A stretch of 64,000 bases of DNA from Mycolicibacterium chitae (GCF_900637205.1 NZ_LR134355.1:4774001-4838000), one strand, 5' to 3'. Counted from the stretch's first letter, positions 8,162-16,925 are shown. Numbers and translations are program-made. Notes: a model not told the origin generated them from the sequence alone.

Positions 8162-8995
8162 TCACCTCGAGCCGGCGGATGGGCGCCCGGTCGCACCCGG
8201 GGGCAGGTAGCCCAATTCACCGGAGATGTCGGCGGCCGCCGCCAAGATGACCGGCAACATCCGGTACATCCATTCCTCGGTCACCCGCATCGCGGGGCCG
8301 GTAACGCTCATCGCCGCGACCACCGTGCCGGTGTAATCCCACAGCGGCACCGCGATGGACCGGATCCCGGCCACTCGTTCCTCGAACGAGAACGTGTAGC
8401 CGTGCTCCCGGACCAGGGCAATCTGCCGGGTGAGTTCCGCGCGGTCGATGACGGTGCTCGCGGTGATGCTCTCGAACGGCCCGGCGAGCACCTCGGCGAT
8501 GGTCCGCTCGTCGGAGTAGGCCAGCAGGACGCGGCTGGGCGCACCCTGGTACAGCGGAATCGATTGGCCCCACTCGGTATACGTGCGTCGCAGCGGCTGG
8601 GTGCTCTCCACCTGGTCGACGACGAAGCGACCGCCGTTCTTGGCCACGTGCAGACCCACCGTCTCGCCGGTGCTGTCGCGCAGTCGGGTCATCACCGGCC
8701 GTGCGACCGCGGTGAGGTTGCCGGTGTCGCGCGCGGCGGCGGCCAGTTGCAACACGCGCGGGCCCAGCGCGTAGTTCGGACCGACCTTGGTCACCAACGC
8801 ATGCGTGCACAGCGACGCCAGCACCCGGTGCACGGTGCTGGTGCTCAACCCGGTGGCGCGCGCGATGTCGCTGACCCCGAGCCGCAGTTCACCGTGGGTG
8901 AACGCGTCCAGCACGGCCACCGCGCGGTCGACTGCGGCGATCCCGCTCTGCGGCACGAACGAGGTGTCGCCGGTGTCGTCGTCGGCAGGCCGCAT
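8162..8995 (-). CDS. IclR family transcriptional regulator
   Basis: A 277-residue regulator with an N-terminal winged helix-turn-helix (about residues 18-80, with DIARATGLSTSTVHRVLASL) and a C-terminal IclR effector domain (about 95-265). The ATG at 8995 is chosen because AAGAGGA lies 6 nt upstream and the protein then has normal IclR length. IclR proteins usually sense small carboxylic or aromatic acids. The gene lies 14 nt after a GntR/UTRA regulator on the same strand and directly before the tct operon, so it is the leading candidate to control tctCBA and the MmgE/PrpD genes. Confidence 0.92.
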   Translation of the reverse strand: MRPADDDTGDTSFVPQSGIAAVDRAVAVLDAFTHGELRLGVSDIARATGLSTSTVHRVLASLCTHALVTKVGPNYALGPRVLQLAAAARDTGNLTAVARPVMTRLRDSTGETVGLHVAKNGGRFVVDQVESTQPLRRTYTEWGQSIPLYQGAPSRVLLAYSDERTIAEVLAGPFESITASTVIDRAELTRQIALVREHGYTFSFEERVAGIRSIAVPLWDYTGTVVAAMSVTGPAMRVTEEWMYRMLPVILAAAADISGELGYLPPGATGRPSAGSR

Positions 8996-9009
8996 CGAAT
9001 TCCTCTTGC

Positions 9010-9750
9010 TCAACTGCGCGTGCGGCGCAGGCTGGATCGGTAGCTGTACAGCGAGGTGACGAACCGGGACACCGCCAACTCGACCGCCGTACCGGTGATC
9101 GTCCGGTAGAGGCGATCGATGCGCAGCATCGGCTCGCCGGGCTCGCAGTCCGTCGCGGCGACCACGCGTTCGTCGGCCGTCGCCACCGTGATGGTCTGGT
9201 CGGCGCCGCCGATCGGGTCCGGCAACACCGGGTCGAGCAAGCCGATGATAGTTCGCGAACTCCGGGCGCCCTGCTGCACTTCCGGGACATCGTCGATCAG
9301 GGCACCGAACTCGGACGGCAGGTAGACGTCGGTCACGCAGAACGGAATGCCCAGGTGCAGCCGCCGAAACGACAACGTCGCGACGACGTCGCTGGACAGT
9401 CCGAGCCGGCCGGCCGCCTCGATGTCGATACGCCGCGACAACGACGACAACACCTCCATCTCGGTGTCGACGGACAGACTCATCAGGTCCTCGACGGTGC
9501 CGAAGCGGCGCAAGTACTGCGAGCCACCGCCGGCGGCGAACGTCCCGCGCCCCGGCGTGCGGGTCACCAACCCATCGGAGACCAGTTCCTGGTAGGCGCG
9601 ACGGACGGTCTGCCGACTGACCCCGTGTTCCTCGGCGAGTTCGGCCTCGGTGGGCAGGCGCAGTTCGGCGTCCGGGGAGCGCAGCACGGTCAGGCGCAGC
9701 GCCTCGGCAATGCGCTGGTAGGCCGGAGCAGCGCCGGAGTCGGCGGTCAT
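9010..9750 (-). CDS. GntR family regulator with UTRA domain (HutC type)
   Basis: About 246 residues from the ATG at 9750; a GGGGAGG motif lies upstream. The N-terminal GntR winged helix (residues ~10-75) contains LPTEAELAEEHGVSRQTVRRAY, the diagnostic GntR recognition helix region. The C-terminal half is a UTRA ligand domain (~95-235). It is encoded just before iclR, an unusual pairing of two different one-component regulators ahead of one transport operon. It may autoregulate and act on tctC. The exact start is uncertain because in-frame codons extend to 9819. Confidence 0.88.
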   Translation of the reverse strand: MTADSGAAPAYQRIAEALRLTVLRSPDAELRLPTEAELAEEHGVSRQTVRRAYQELVSDGLVTRTPGRGTFAAGGGSQYLRRFGTVEDLMSLSVDTEMEVLSSLSRRIDIEAAGRLGLSSDVVATLSFRRLHLGIPFCVTDVYLPSEFGALIDDVPEVQQGARSSRTIIGLLDPVLPDPIGGADQTITVATADERVVAATDCEPGEPMLRIDRLYRTITGTAVELAVSRFVTSLYSYRSSLRRTRS

Positions 9751-9991
9751 CGGACGACATACCTCCCCTGTTGCGTCGGACCAATGCGATATGTACGCAC
9801 CCTCGCCACCAAATGTCAACCTTCGCGAGCGTGCGCGCGAAGGTGCGCTGTCCTGCGCACACGCGCCCGACCCGGGCGCATGTCCCAGGGTTCGGCGGGA
9901 CTGTCACCCTCATTTGTACATACCTTTGCGAACCGCCGCCGCGCGCGGTTCGGACGCTGGCCAGACGCAGAATATTGTCTATATTCGATGG
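9751..9991. promoter_or_regulatory. divergent control region between two GntR-type regulators
   Basis: This 241-nt intergenic region drives the UTRA-type regulator leftward and the FCD-type regulator rightward. A perfect inverted repeat GAATAT-TGTCT-ATATTC spans 9970-9986, only 5 nt before the GTG start of the FCD gene, and is very AT-rich for this genome. A separate inverted pair, TATGTAC (9790-9796) and GTACATA (9916-9922), is 119 nt apart and may serve the UTRA regulator. The 9970 site closely matches one at the acyl-CoA dehydrogenase promoter (13821-13840). Confidence 0.6.
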
Positions 9992-10669
9992 GTGAACACT
10001 GCCGCTGACCGCAAGCGGAAGCCCCTGCTCCGGCTCAGCGACGTCGCGGCGGCCCACGTGCGCGAACTCATCGTTTCCGGCCAGCTGCGCGCCGGGGAGT
10101 TCATCCGCCCCGAGACCGTGGCCGACGAACTGGGTATCAGCGCGACCCCGGCCCGGGAGGGGCTGCTGCTGCTGCAGACCGAGGGGTTCCTCACCATCGA
10201 ACCCCGCCGCGGCTTCTCGGTGACCGCCCTGTCCAGCGAGGACATCCGCGACATCTACGACGCCCAGGCGCTGCTGGGTGGCGAGCTCACCGCGCGCGCC
10301 ACCCGGCTGATCACCCCGGAGCTGCTGGACCAGCTCGAGGCCACCCAGGCCGAGCTCGAAAAGGCCGCCGCGGAAAAGGATTACGAGGCCGTCGAGCGGC
10401 TCAACCACCGATTCCACGAGGCCATCTACCGGCTGGCGGGCTCCCGCAAGATCCGCTGGCTCATCAAGACCACGCTGCCGTATGCCCCGCGCAAGTTCTT
10501 CGCCGCGGTCGAGGGCTGGCCGGAGGCCTCCGCGCAGGACCACCGCGCCATCATCGAACACCTGCGCTCCGGCGACGAGGAGGCGGCCCGGGAGGCCATG
10601 GCGCGCCACGTCCGCAAGGCCGGCGCCCTGCTGGCCGAGCACCTCGCCGCGAGCGGAACGCTGGGCTAG
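9992..10669 (+). CDS. GntR family regulator with FCD domain
   Basis: About 225 residues from a GTG start at 9992. The N-terminal winged helix (~15-75) has VADELGISATPAREGLLLLQTEGF, a classic FadR-subfamily signature. The C-terminal all-helical FCD domain (~85-215) keeps histidines of the likely metal/ligand site in NHRFHEAIYRL and later in QDHRAIIEHL and ARHVRKA. FCD regulators respond to organic acids or acyl derivatives. The gene converges (4-nt gap) on the CitE-CaiB-acyl-CoA dehydrogenase operon, and that operon's promoter carries a copy of the palindrome at this gene's own promoter, so it probably represses both. Confidence 0.9.
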   Translation: MNTAADRKRKPLLRLSDVAAAHVRELIVSGQLRAGEFIRPETVADELGISATPAREGLLLLQTEGFLTIEPRRGFSVTALSSEDIRDIYDAQALLGGELTARATRLITPELLDQLEATQAELEKAAAEKDYEAVERLNHRFHEAIYRLAGSRKIRWLIKTTLPYAPRKFFAAVEGWPEASAQDHRAIIEHLRSGDEEAAREAMARHVRKAGALLAEHLAASGTLG

Positions 10670-10673
10670 CGGC

Positions 10674-11492
10674 TCAAACCCGTTGCGCCACGGCCAGAAT
10701 GCGGCGCGCACGGTCCACCACGGGCAGGTCGATCATCCGCCCGTCGACCGCGGCGGCGGATCCGTCCGCGGTCTCCGCGGCGGCGACCACCTTCGTCGCC
10801 CACGCGATGTCCGCCTCCGACGGTGCCGCCGCGGCATGCACCGCCGCCACCTGGGCCGGATGGATGCACAGTTTCGCCGACATGCCGAGTCGCCTGGCAT
10901 AGGTGAAATCGTCGGTGACCGGGCCGGTTTCGGTGAACACCGTGGTGACCCCGTCGATCGGCGGCGCCACCCCGGCCAGCACGGAGGCCAGCACCAGCGT
11001 CGAGCGGTGCAGCAGCAGCGCCTCCCGGTCCTCGGGATCGACACCGAGTTCGTTGGCCAGGTCGATGCTGCCGAACGCCACCCGGGCCACGCCCGGCACC
11101 GCGCAGAGTTCGGTGGCCGCGGCGACCCCGGCCGCCGTCTCGATCAGCGGAACCACCGCGGCGCCCGGTGCCAGCTCGGTGATCGGCGTGATCTGCTCGA
11201 CGCGTTCGGCTTTCGCCAGCATGACCGCGGGACGGTGCGCCGCGACCAGCGCCAGATCCTGCTCGTGCCACGGGGTGTCGGCGGCGTTGATCCGCACCAT
11301 CGCCGAGTGACCGGCCGACAGCCACTGCCCTACGTGCGCGCGGGCGGCGTCCTTGTCGGTGCCGGCCACGGCGTCCTCGATGTCGAGGATCACCACATCG
11401 GGCTGCGCCGCAACGGCTTTGTCGAACCGCTCCGGTCGGTTACCGGGCACGAACAACAGCGACCGCGCCGCGCGGACGTCGTCGGCGTTCAT
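10674..11492 (-). CDS. HpcH/HpaI-CitE family CoA-ester lyase
   Basis: A 272-residue TIM-barrel CoA-ester lyase of the CitE-like type. Seen: SLLFVPGNRPERF (residues 11-23) with the conserved Arg, the metal-site Glu in PLIETAAG (Glu118) and Asp in GSIDLANELG (Asp144). Relatives cleave citramalyl-CoA, malyl-CoA, beta-methylmalyl-CoA or HMG-CoA-like esters to acetyl- or propionyl-CoA plus an oxo-acid. Its ATG overlaps the CaiB stop by 4 nt. With an adjacent CoA-transferase it suggests a pathway that activates a dicarboxylate and ends in C-C cleavage. The exact substrate is inferred, not shown. Confidence 0.9.
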   Translation of the reverse strand: MNADDVRAARSLLFVPGNRPERFDKAVAAQPDVVILDIEDAVAGTDKDAARAHVGQWLSAGHSAMVRINAADTPWHEQDLALVAAHRPAVMLAKAERVEQITPITELAPGAAVVPLIETAAGVAAATELCAVPGVARVAFGSIDLANELGVDPEDREALLLHRSTLVLASVLAGVAPPIDGVTTVFTETGPVTDDFTYARRLGMSAKLCIHPAQVAAVHAAAAPSEADIAWATKVVAAAETADGSAAAVDGRMIDLPVVDRARRILAVAQRV

Positions 11493-12652
11493 CGGCCGAG
11501 TTCTTCGAGGATCGCGGCGGTGTGCTCGCCGAGGCTGGGCACCGGCCCCATCCGTGGTTCGGCCCCGAGCTCGACCGGCGGCAGCAAGGCCCGAACCGGA
11601 CCGCCCGGGGTCTGCACGGTCCGCCAGCGATCCCGCGCCGCCAAGACGGGATGTTCGAGGAACTCGTCGACCGTGTTGACCCCGGCGAAGGCGATCCGCG
11701 CCGCGGTCAGCCGCGCTTCCAGTTCGGGGGTCGGCAGGCTCGCGAAGACCTCGGCGATCACGGCGTTCACCACGTCGCGGTGGGCGACCCGCAGGGTGCT
11801 CGAGGCGAACCGGGGATCCTCGGCGACGTCGGGTCGCTGCAGCACCCCGTCGCAGAACCTGGCCCATTCCGGCTCGTTCTGGATCGCGATCAGCACGGTG
11901 TGACCGTCCTCGGCGTCGAACGGTCCGTACGGCGCGATCGTGGCGTGCTGCGCGCCGAAGCGCCCCGGCTGGCGGCCGGCGCCGGCAGTGAAATGGGCTG
12001 GCTGACCGACCCATTCGGCGAGCGCCTCGAACAGCGACACCTCGATGGTCGCGCCCTCGCCGGTCTGTTCGCGGCGGTACAGCGCGGCCAGCGTCCCGCT
12101 GAAGGCGTACATGCCCGCGGCGATGTCGGCGATGGACACGCCGACCTTGGCGACCTCATCCGGGGTGCCGGTCAGTGACACCAGCCCCGTCTCGCACTGC
12201 ACCAGCAGGTCGTAGGCCTTGCGGTCCGCCCAGGGCCCCGAACTGCCCCAGCCGGTGACCGAGACGACGATCTTGCGCGGGTCGCGGGCGCGGATCTCCT
12301 CGGCCGAGAGCCCCAGCCGGGCGGCCGCGCCCGGACCCAGGTTCTGCACGATGACGTCGGCCTTCTCGGCCAGTTCGTGCAGGATCTTGTGCCCGGCTTC
12401 GGATTTGACGTCGATGGCCATCGACTCCTTGGAGCGGTTGAGCCAGACGAAGTAGCTCGATTCGCCGTTGACCGAGTCGTCGTACTGACGGGCGAAGTCC
12501 CCGGAACCGGGCCGCTCGACCTTGATCACCCGCGCGCCCAGATCCGCCAGTTGCCGGGTGGCGAACGGGGCGGCCACCGCGTGCTCGAGGGAGAGCACGG
12601 TGACGCCGCTCAGCGGAAGCATTGCCGGGTCGGCGGATTGGGCCGCCGTCAC
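11489..12652 (-). CDS. CaiB/BaiF (class III) CoA-transferase
   Basis: About 387 residues from the GTG at 12652, which overlaps the acyl-CoA dehydrogenase stop (GTGA); an ATG at 12622 is an alternative. Class III CoA-transferase features include DLGARVIKVERPGSGD (residues ~37-52), LNRSKESMAIDV (~71-82) and the aspartate of AYDLLVQ (Asp148), where the covalent carboxylate-CoA anhydride forms in formyl-CoA transferase. It moves CoA between carboxylic acids without ATP. In this operon it would activate the imported acid before the dehydrogenase and lyase steps. Donor and acceptor are unknown. Confidence 0.92.
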   Translation of the reverse strand: MTAAQSADPAMLPLSGVTVLSLEHAVAAPFATRQLADLGARVIKVERPGSGDFARQYDDSVNGESSYFVWLNRSKESMAIDVKSEAGHKILHELAEKADVIVQNLGPGAAARLGLSAEEIRARDPRKIVVSVTGWGSSGPWADRKAYDLLVQCETGLVSLTGTPDEVAKVGVSIADIAAGMYAFSGTLAALYRREQTGEGATIEVSLFEALAEWVGQPAHFTAGAGRQPGRFGAQHATIAPYGPFDAEDGHTVLIAIQNEPEWARFCDGVLQRPDVAEDPRFASSTLRVAHRDVVNAVIAEVFASLPTPELEARLTAARIAFAGVNTVDEFLEHPVLAARDRWRTVQTPGGPVRALLPPVELGAEPRMGPVPSLGEHTAAILEELGR

Positions 12653-13803
12653 AGGTCCAGACCGCCGCGCTTGACGAGCTGCTTGGCGATCACCCCGCGC
12701 TGGATCTCGTTGGTGCCCTCGCCCACGATCATCAGCGGGGCATCCCGGAAGTAGCGTTCCACGTCGTATTCGGTGGAGTAGCCGTAGCCGCCGTGCACGC
12801 GCACCGCGTCCAACGCGATCTCCATCGCGACCTCGGAGGCGAACAGCTTGGCCATCCCGGCCTCCATGTCGACGCGGGCGCCGGAATCGAATTTCGCTGC
12901 GGCGGTGAGCAACAGCGCCCGGGCGGCCGACAGCTTGGTCCCCATGTCGGCGAGCATGTTGCCCACCGACTGGTGCTGCCAGATGGGCTTGCCGAAGCTC
13001 TCCCGCTCCTGGGCGTAGCGCAGCGAGTCCTCGAACGCGGCGCGCCCGACCCCGGTGGCCCGCGCCGCCACCTGCAGCCGACCCACCTCGAGGCCCTTCA
13101 TCATCTGGGCGAAGCCGCTGCCCTCGGCGCTGCCGAGCAGCGCATCGGCCGGCACCCGGCAGTCGGTGAAGTTGAGCTCGCAGCTCTCCACGCCCTTGTA
13201 GCCGAGCTTGGGCAGATCCTTGGAGACCGTGAAGCCCGGCACCTTCTCGACCAACAGGATCGACACCCCGCGGTGGGCCGGTTCGGCGGTCGGATCGGTC
13301 TTGCACATCAGCGCGACCAGTCCGGCCCGCCGCGCGTTGGTGATCCACGTCTTCGAGCCGTTGATCACGTACTCGTCGCCGTCGCGGCGCGCGACCGTGC
13401 GCATGGCCTGCAGGTCCGAACCGCCGCCGGGTTCGGTGAGCGCCATGGTGGTGCGCAACTCGCCGGTGGCCATCCGCGGCAGGTAACGCTGCTTCTGTTC
13501 CTCGGTGCCGAACATGGTGATCAGCTTCGAGACCACGGTGTGCCCGCCCATGGCGCCGGCCAGGCTCATCCAGCCGCGGGCCAGTTCCTCGGTGACGGTG
13601 ACGTAGCAGGGCATCGACACCTGCCCGACGCCGTACGGTTCCGGGATCGCGAGCCCGAAGATCCCGATCTCCTTCATCGTCTCGATGAGTTCCTCGGGAT
13701 ACGTGTTGGCGTGCTCGAGTTCGCGCGCCACCGGTTTGACCTGCTTCTCGACGAAGTCGTGCACCGTATCGACCAGCGACTGCTCTTCCGCGGACAGCAC
13801 CAT
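12649..13803 (-). CDS. acyl-CoA dehydrogenase
   Basis: A 384-residue FAD-dependent acyl-CoA dehydrogenase of standard length. Visible are the FAD/substrate motif ALTEPGGGSDLQ (about 130-141), ITNARRAG and the C-terminal GEGTNEIQRG with the expected catalytic base Glu362. It would form an alpha,beta double bond in a CoA ester, passing electrons to ETF. It is first in a three-gene operon with CaiB transferase and CitE lyase, each joined by 4-nt overlaps. A strong palindrome at 13821-13840 just upstream probably binds the GntR/FCD regulator. A short-branched or dicarboxylic acyl-CoA fits the context, but specificity is not readable. Confidence 0.93.
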   Translation of the reverse strand: MVLSAEEQSLVDTVHDFVEKQVKPVARELEHANTYPEELIETMKEIGIFGLAIPEPYGVGQVSMPCYVTVTEELARGWMSLAGAMGGHTVVSKLITMFGTEEQKQRYLPRMATGELRTTMALTEPGGGSDLQAMRTVARRDGDEYVINGSKTWITNARRAGLVALMCKTDPTAEPAHRGVSILLVEKVPGFTVSKDLPKLGYKGVESCELNFTDCRVPADALLGSAEGSGFAQMMKGLEVGRLQVAARATGVGRAAFEDSLRYAQERESFGKPIWQHQSVGNMLADMGTKLSAARALLLTAAAKFDSGARVDMEAGMAKLFASEVAMEIALDAVRVHGGYGYSTEYDVERYFRDAPLMIVGEGTNEIQRGVIAKQLVKRGGLDL

Positions 13804-13820
13804 GCCGCCACCTCCAATCT

Positions 13821-13840
13821 CCATAGAAAATATTCTATGG
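13821..13840. promoter_or_regulatory. 20-bp palindromic operator before the acyl-CoA dehydrogenase operon
   Basis: Arms CCATAGAA (13821-13828) and TTCTATGG (13833-13840) flank AATA, about 17 nt upstream of the ATG at 13803. Inside it ATAGAAAATATTC (13823-13835) matches 12 of 13 positions of ATAGACAATATTC at the GntR/FCD gene's own promoter (9970-9986, read on the minus strand). A further overlapping repeat, ATTCT-ATGG-AGAAT, follows at 13832-13845. Confidence 0.75.
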
Positions 13841-13937
13841 AGAATAGAACAAGGGCCGCAACCGGTGGGTGGCCCCTCCGAGTAGACACTTTCCGTTGAA
13901 TGTTCACTCCCGCCCGGCGATCGGTTAACCTCGGCGA

Positions 13938-15866
13938 ATGCGCAATCCGCACGCCGGCGAACCATTCACCAGTTCGGATGCCGAGATCGCCGCGGCGCTG
14001 GCCGACGTGTCAATCCCCACCCTGCTGCTGTCGTGCGTGCACATGAGCGGCGATACCACGCTGCTCGACGGCCCGCTGCGGCCCGCCGGACTGTTCCTCA
14101 ACGAGGTCCAGGGCTATATGTCCGAGGAGGACAAGGCCGCCGCCCGCGCCGTGGCGCTCGACATCATCCGCGACTACCGCGACCGGGGCTGCCCGGAACC
14201 CGCGCCCATCGATCCGCAGCTGCTCAAGCGGATGATGGACTGGCTGGTGTGCGCCGAGGTGCCCGACGAGTATGTTCCGATGATGCTCGAGGAGATGGGC
14301 CTCGACGGCCGCGACGCCCGCGGGGCGGGCCATACCTCGAGTCGGGAGTCCCGCGCCGAGTTCCCGGTCGTGGTGATCGGATGCGGGCAGTCGGGCCTGC
14401 TGGCCGCGATCCGCTTGCAGCAGGCCGGCATCCCCTACACCGTCCTCGAGAAGAATGCGGGTGTCGGCGGAACCTGGTGGGAGAACACCTATCCCGGCGC
14501 GCGGGTGGACGTCGGTAACCACTTCTACTGCTACAGCTTCGAACCCGATGATCACTGGAGCGAATACTTCGCCCGCCAGCCCGAACTGCAGAGCTACTTC
14601 CAGACCGTGCTGGAGCGCCACGGCATCGGTGACCACGTGCGGTTCAACACCCGGGTGCTCGATGCCACCTGGGACGAGGCCGCGGCAACCTGGACGGTGC
14701 GGATCCAGGGCGCCGACGGCGCCGAGGAGACGCTGCGAGCCCGGGCGGTGATCAGCGCCGTCGGTCAGCTCAACACCCCGCACATCCCCGAGTTCGCGGG
14801 CGCGGAATCGTTTGCGGGACCGGCCTTCCACACCGCGCGCTGGGATCACGACGTCGACCTCGCGGGCAAGGACGTCGCCCTCGTCGGCGCCGGCGCCACC
14901 GGCTTCCAGGTGGCGCCCGCCATCGCCGACAAGGTCAACCGCCTCACGGTGTTCCAACGCACTGCGCAGTGGATGTTCCCCAATCCGAACTACCACGAGT
15001 CCGTCGGGCCGGGCGTGCAATGGGCGCTGCGGCACCTCCCGTTCTACGGCCGCTGGTACCGCTTCCTGATCTTCTGGCCCGGCTGCGATACGGGCCTGGC
15101 CGCGGCCAAGGTCGACCCCGACTGGCCCGATCAGCAGCGCGCGATCAGCGCGGCCAACGACCTGGCCCGGATGATGTTCACCGAGTGGATCACCAGCCAA
15201 GTCGACGGCGACACCGACCTGCTCGAGAAGGTCCTGCCCGACTATCCGGCGACGGGCAAGCGCACCCTGCAGGACAACGGCAGCTGGCTGCGTACCTTGG
15301 GCCGCCCCCACGTCGAACTGGTGCGCACCCCCATCGACCACGTCGAGCCCGCGGCCGTCGTCACCGCCGACGGCACCCGCCACCCGGCCGATATCCTGGT
15401 GTACGCCACCGGTTTTCGCGTCAACGACATGCTGTCCTCGATCCGGGTATACGGCCGCGACGGTGTCGAACTGCACGACGCCTGGGGTGAGCGCCCCGCG
15501 GCGTACCTGGGCATCACCGTCCCGGGGTTCCCGAACTTCTTCTGCATGTACGGCCCCGGCACCAACCTGGCCAGCGGCGGCAGCCTGATCTTCCACTCCG
15601 AATGCCAGATCCGCTACATCATGGGATGTCTGGACCTGCTGCTGGCCGCGGGTGAGCGCGCGATGACGCCACGCCGCGAGTGCTACGACGACTGGTATGC
15701 GCGCTGCCAGGACGAACTCGCCACGCTGGTGTGGTCCCAACCCAGCATCGAGCACAGCTTCTACAAGGACGACAACGGCCGGGTGCATTCGCTGAGTCCG
15801 TGGCGTCTGGTCGATTACTGGGCCTGGACCCGCACCCCGGATCCGGCCGACTTCGAATTCGCTTGA
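13938..15866 (+). CDS. Baeyer-Villiger-type flavin monooxygenase with N-terminal extension
   Basis: A 642-residue FAD/NADPH monooxygenase. An N-terminal domain of about 135 residues precedes the FAD Rossmann motif VVVIGCGQSG (~143-152). The BVMO fingerprint F-A-G-P-A-F-H-T-A-R-W-D lies near 291-302, followed by the NADPH-binding motif VALVGAGATG. The length and extension match the 4-hydroxyacetophenone monooxygenase-like group, in which the extension aids dimerisation. It would insert oxygen next to a carbonyl, turning a ketone into an ester or lactone. It shares an apparent unit with an alcohol dehydrogenase 33 nt downstream. A GGTTAACC palindrome ending 7 nt before the ATG may be a leaderless promoter element. 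Confidence 0.92.
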   Translation: MRNPHAGEPFTSSDAEIAAALADVSIPTLLLSCVHMSGDTTLLDGPLRPAGLFLNEVQGYMSEEDKAAARAVALDIIRDYRDRGCPEPAPIDPQLLKRMMDWLVCAEVPDEYVPMMLEEMGLDGRDARGAGHTSSRESRAEFPVVVIGCGQSGLLAAIRLQQAGIPYTVLEKNAGVGGTWWENTYPGARVDVGNHFYCYSFEPDDHWSEYFARQPELQSYFQTVLERHGIGDHVRFNTRVLDATWDEAAATWTVRIQGADGAEETLRARAVISAVGQLNTPHIPEFAGAESFAGPAFHTARWDHDVDLAGKDVALVGAGATGFQVAPAIADKVNRLTVFQRTAQWMFPNPNYHESVGPGVQWALRHLPFYGRWYRFLIFWPGCDTGLAAAKVDPDWPDQQRAISAANDLARMMFTEWITSQVDGDTDLLEKVLPDYPATGKRTLQDNGSWLRTLGRPHVELVRTPIDHVEPAAVVTADGTRHPADILVYATGFRVNDMLSSIRVYGRDGVELHDAWGERPAAYLGITVPGFPNFFCMYGPGTNLASGGSLIFHSECQIRYIMGCLDLLLAAGERAMTPRRECYDDWYARCQDELATLVWSQPSIEHSFYKDDNGRVHSLSPWRLVDYWAWTRTPDPADFEFA

Positions 15867-15899
15867 CCCCCGCAGCGCCGCGGGCTACCAAGGAGAGTA

Positions 15900-16925
15900 A
15901 TGCGCACCGTAGTGATCGACGCCCCAGGTCAGATCCGTATCGATACCCGTCCCGATCCGGGTTTGCCCGGGCCCGACGGCGCCGTCATCGAAGTCAATGC
16001 CACCGCCATCTGCGGTTCGGATCTGCACTTCTACGAGGGTGACTATCCGATGCTGGAGCCGGTGGCGTTGGGCCACGAGGCCATCGGCACCGTCGTCGAG
16101 AAGGGCGCCGACGTCCGCACCGTCGAGGTCGGCGACCTGGTGCTGGTCTCCTCGGTCGCGGGCTGCGGCCACTGCGTCGGGTGCGCCACCCACGACCCCG
16201 TCAACTGCCTGGGCGGTCCGCAGGTCTTCGGCGCCGGGGTGCTCGGCGGTGCGCAGGCGGACCTGCTGGCCGTACCCGCCGCCGATTTCCAGCTGCTCAA
16301 GATTCCCGACGGCCTCGACACCGAGGAGGCCCTGCTGCTGACCGACAACCTGGCCACCGGCTGGGCCGGCGCGCGGCGCGCCGACATCCCGCCCGGCGGC
16401 CCCGTCGTCGTGCTGGGCCTGGGCGCGGTCGGCCTGTGCGCGGTGCGCAGCGCCATCGCCCAGGGTGCGGGCACCGTGTTCGCCGTCGACCCGGTGGAGG
16501 GCCGCCGCGATCGGGCCGCGCTCAGCGGCGCGACGCCCGTGGCACCGCCGGCGGTCGAGGCCGTCATAGAGGCCACCAAGGGCCGCGGCGCCGCGTCGGT
16601 GATCGACGCCGTGGGCAGCGACGCGACCATGAGCGCGGCGCTGTCGCTCGTGCGGGCCGGTGGCACGGTGTCGGTGGTCGGCGTGCACGACCTCAACACG
16701 TTCCCGTACCCGGCCACCATGTGCCTGCTGCGCAGCATCACGCTGCGCGGCACCACCGCACCGGTGCAGCAGACCTGGCCCGAGCTGATCCCGCTGATCC
16801 AGTCCGGTCGCCTGAACACGGCCGGGATCTTCACCCATTCCATGCCGCTGGGCGAGGCCGCGGCCGGATACGCCGCCGTGGCGGCCCGCACGTCGGACTG
16901 TGTGAAGGTGACGCTGACGCCGTGA
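15900..16925 (+). CDS. zinc-dependent alcohol dehydrogenase
   Basis: A 341-residue medium-chain dehydrogenase. Catalytic zinc ligands appear as Cys38 (AICGSD) and His59-Glu60 (GHEAIG); the structural zinc set is Cys89, Cys92, Cys95 and Cys103. The Rossmann motif VVVLGLGAVGLCAV lies near 165-178. A GGAGA ribosome site lies 5-6 nt before the ATG. Placement directly after the Baeyer-Villiger enzyme suggests that it oxidises a secondary alcohol to the ketone substrate or handles an alcohol released from the ester product. Substrate unknown. Confidence 0.92.
   Translation: MRTVVIDAPGQIRIDTRPDPGLPGPDGAVIEVNATAICGSDLHFYEGDYPMLEPVALGHEAIGTVVEKGADVRTVEVGDLVLVSSVAGCGHCVGCATHDPVNCLGGPQVFGAGVLGGAQADLLAVPAADFQLLKIPDGLDTEEALLLTDNLATGWAGARRADIPPGGPVVVLGLGAVGLCAVRSAIAQGAGTVFAVDPVEGRRDRAALSGATPVAPPAVEAVIEATKGRGAASVIDAVGSDATMSAALSLVRAGGTVSVVGVHDLNTFPYPATMCLLRSITLRGTTAPVQQTWPELIPLIQSGRLNTAGIFTHSMPLGEAAAGYAAVAARTSDCVKVTLTP

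Noticed and set aside
8996..10711. Very long upstream extension of the IclR frame
   Set aside because: It would run through two other regulator genes in the wrong frame; a ribosome site and normal family length support the ATG at 8995.
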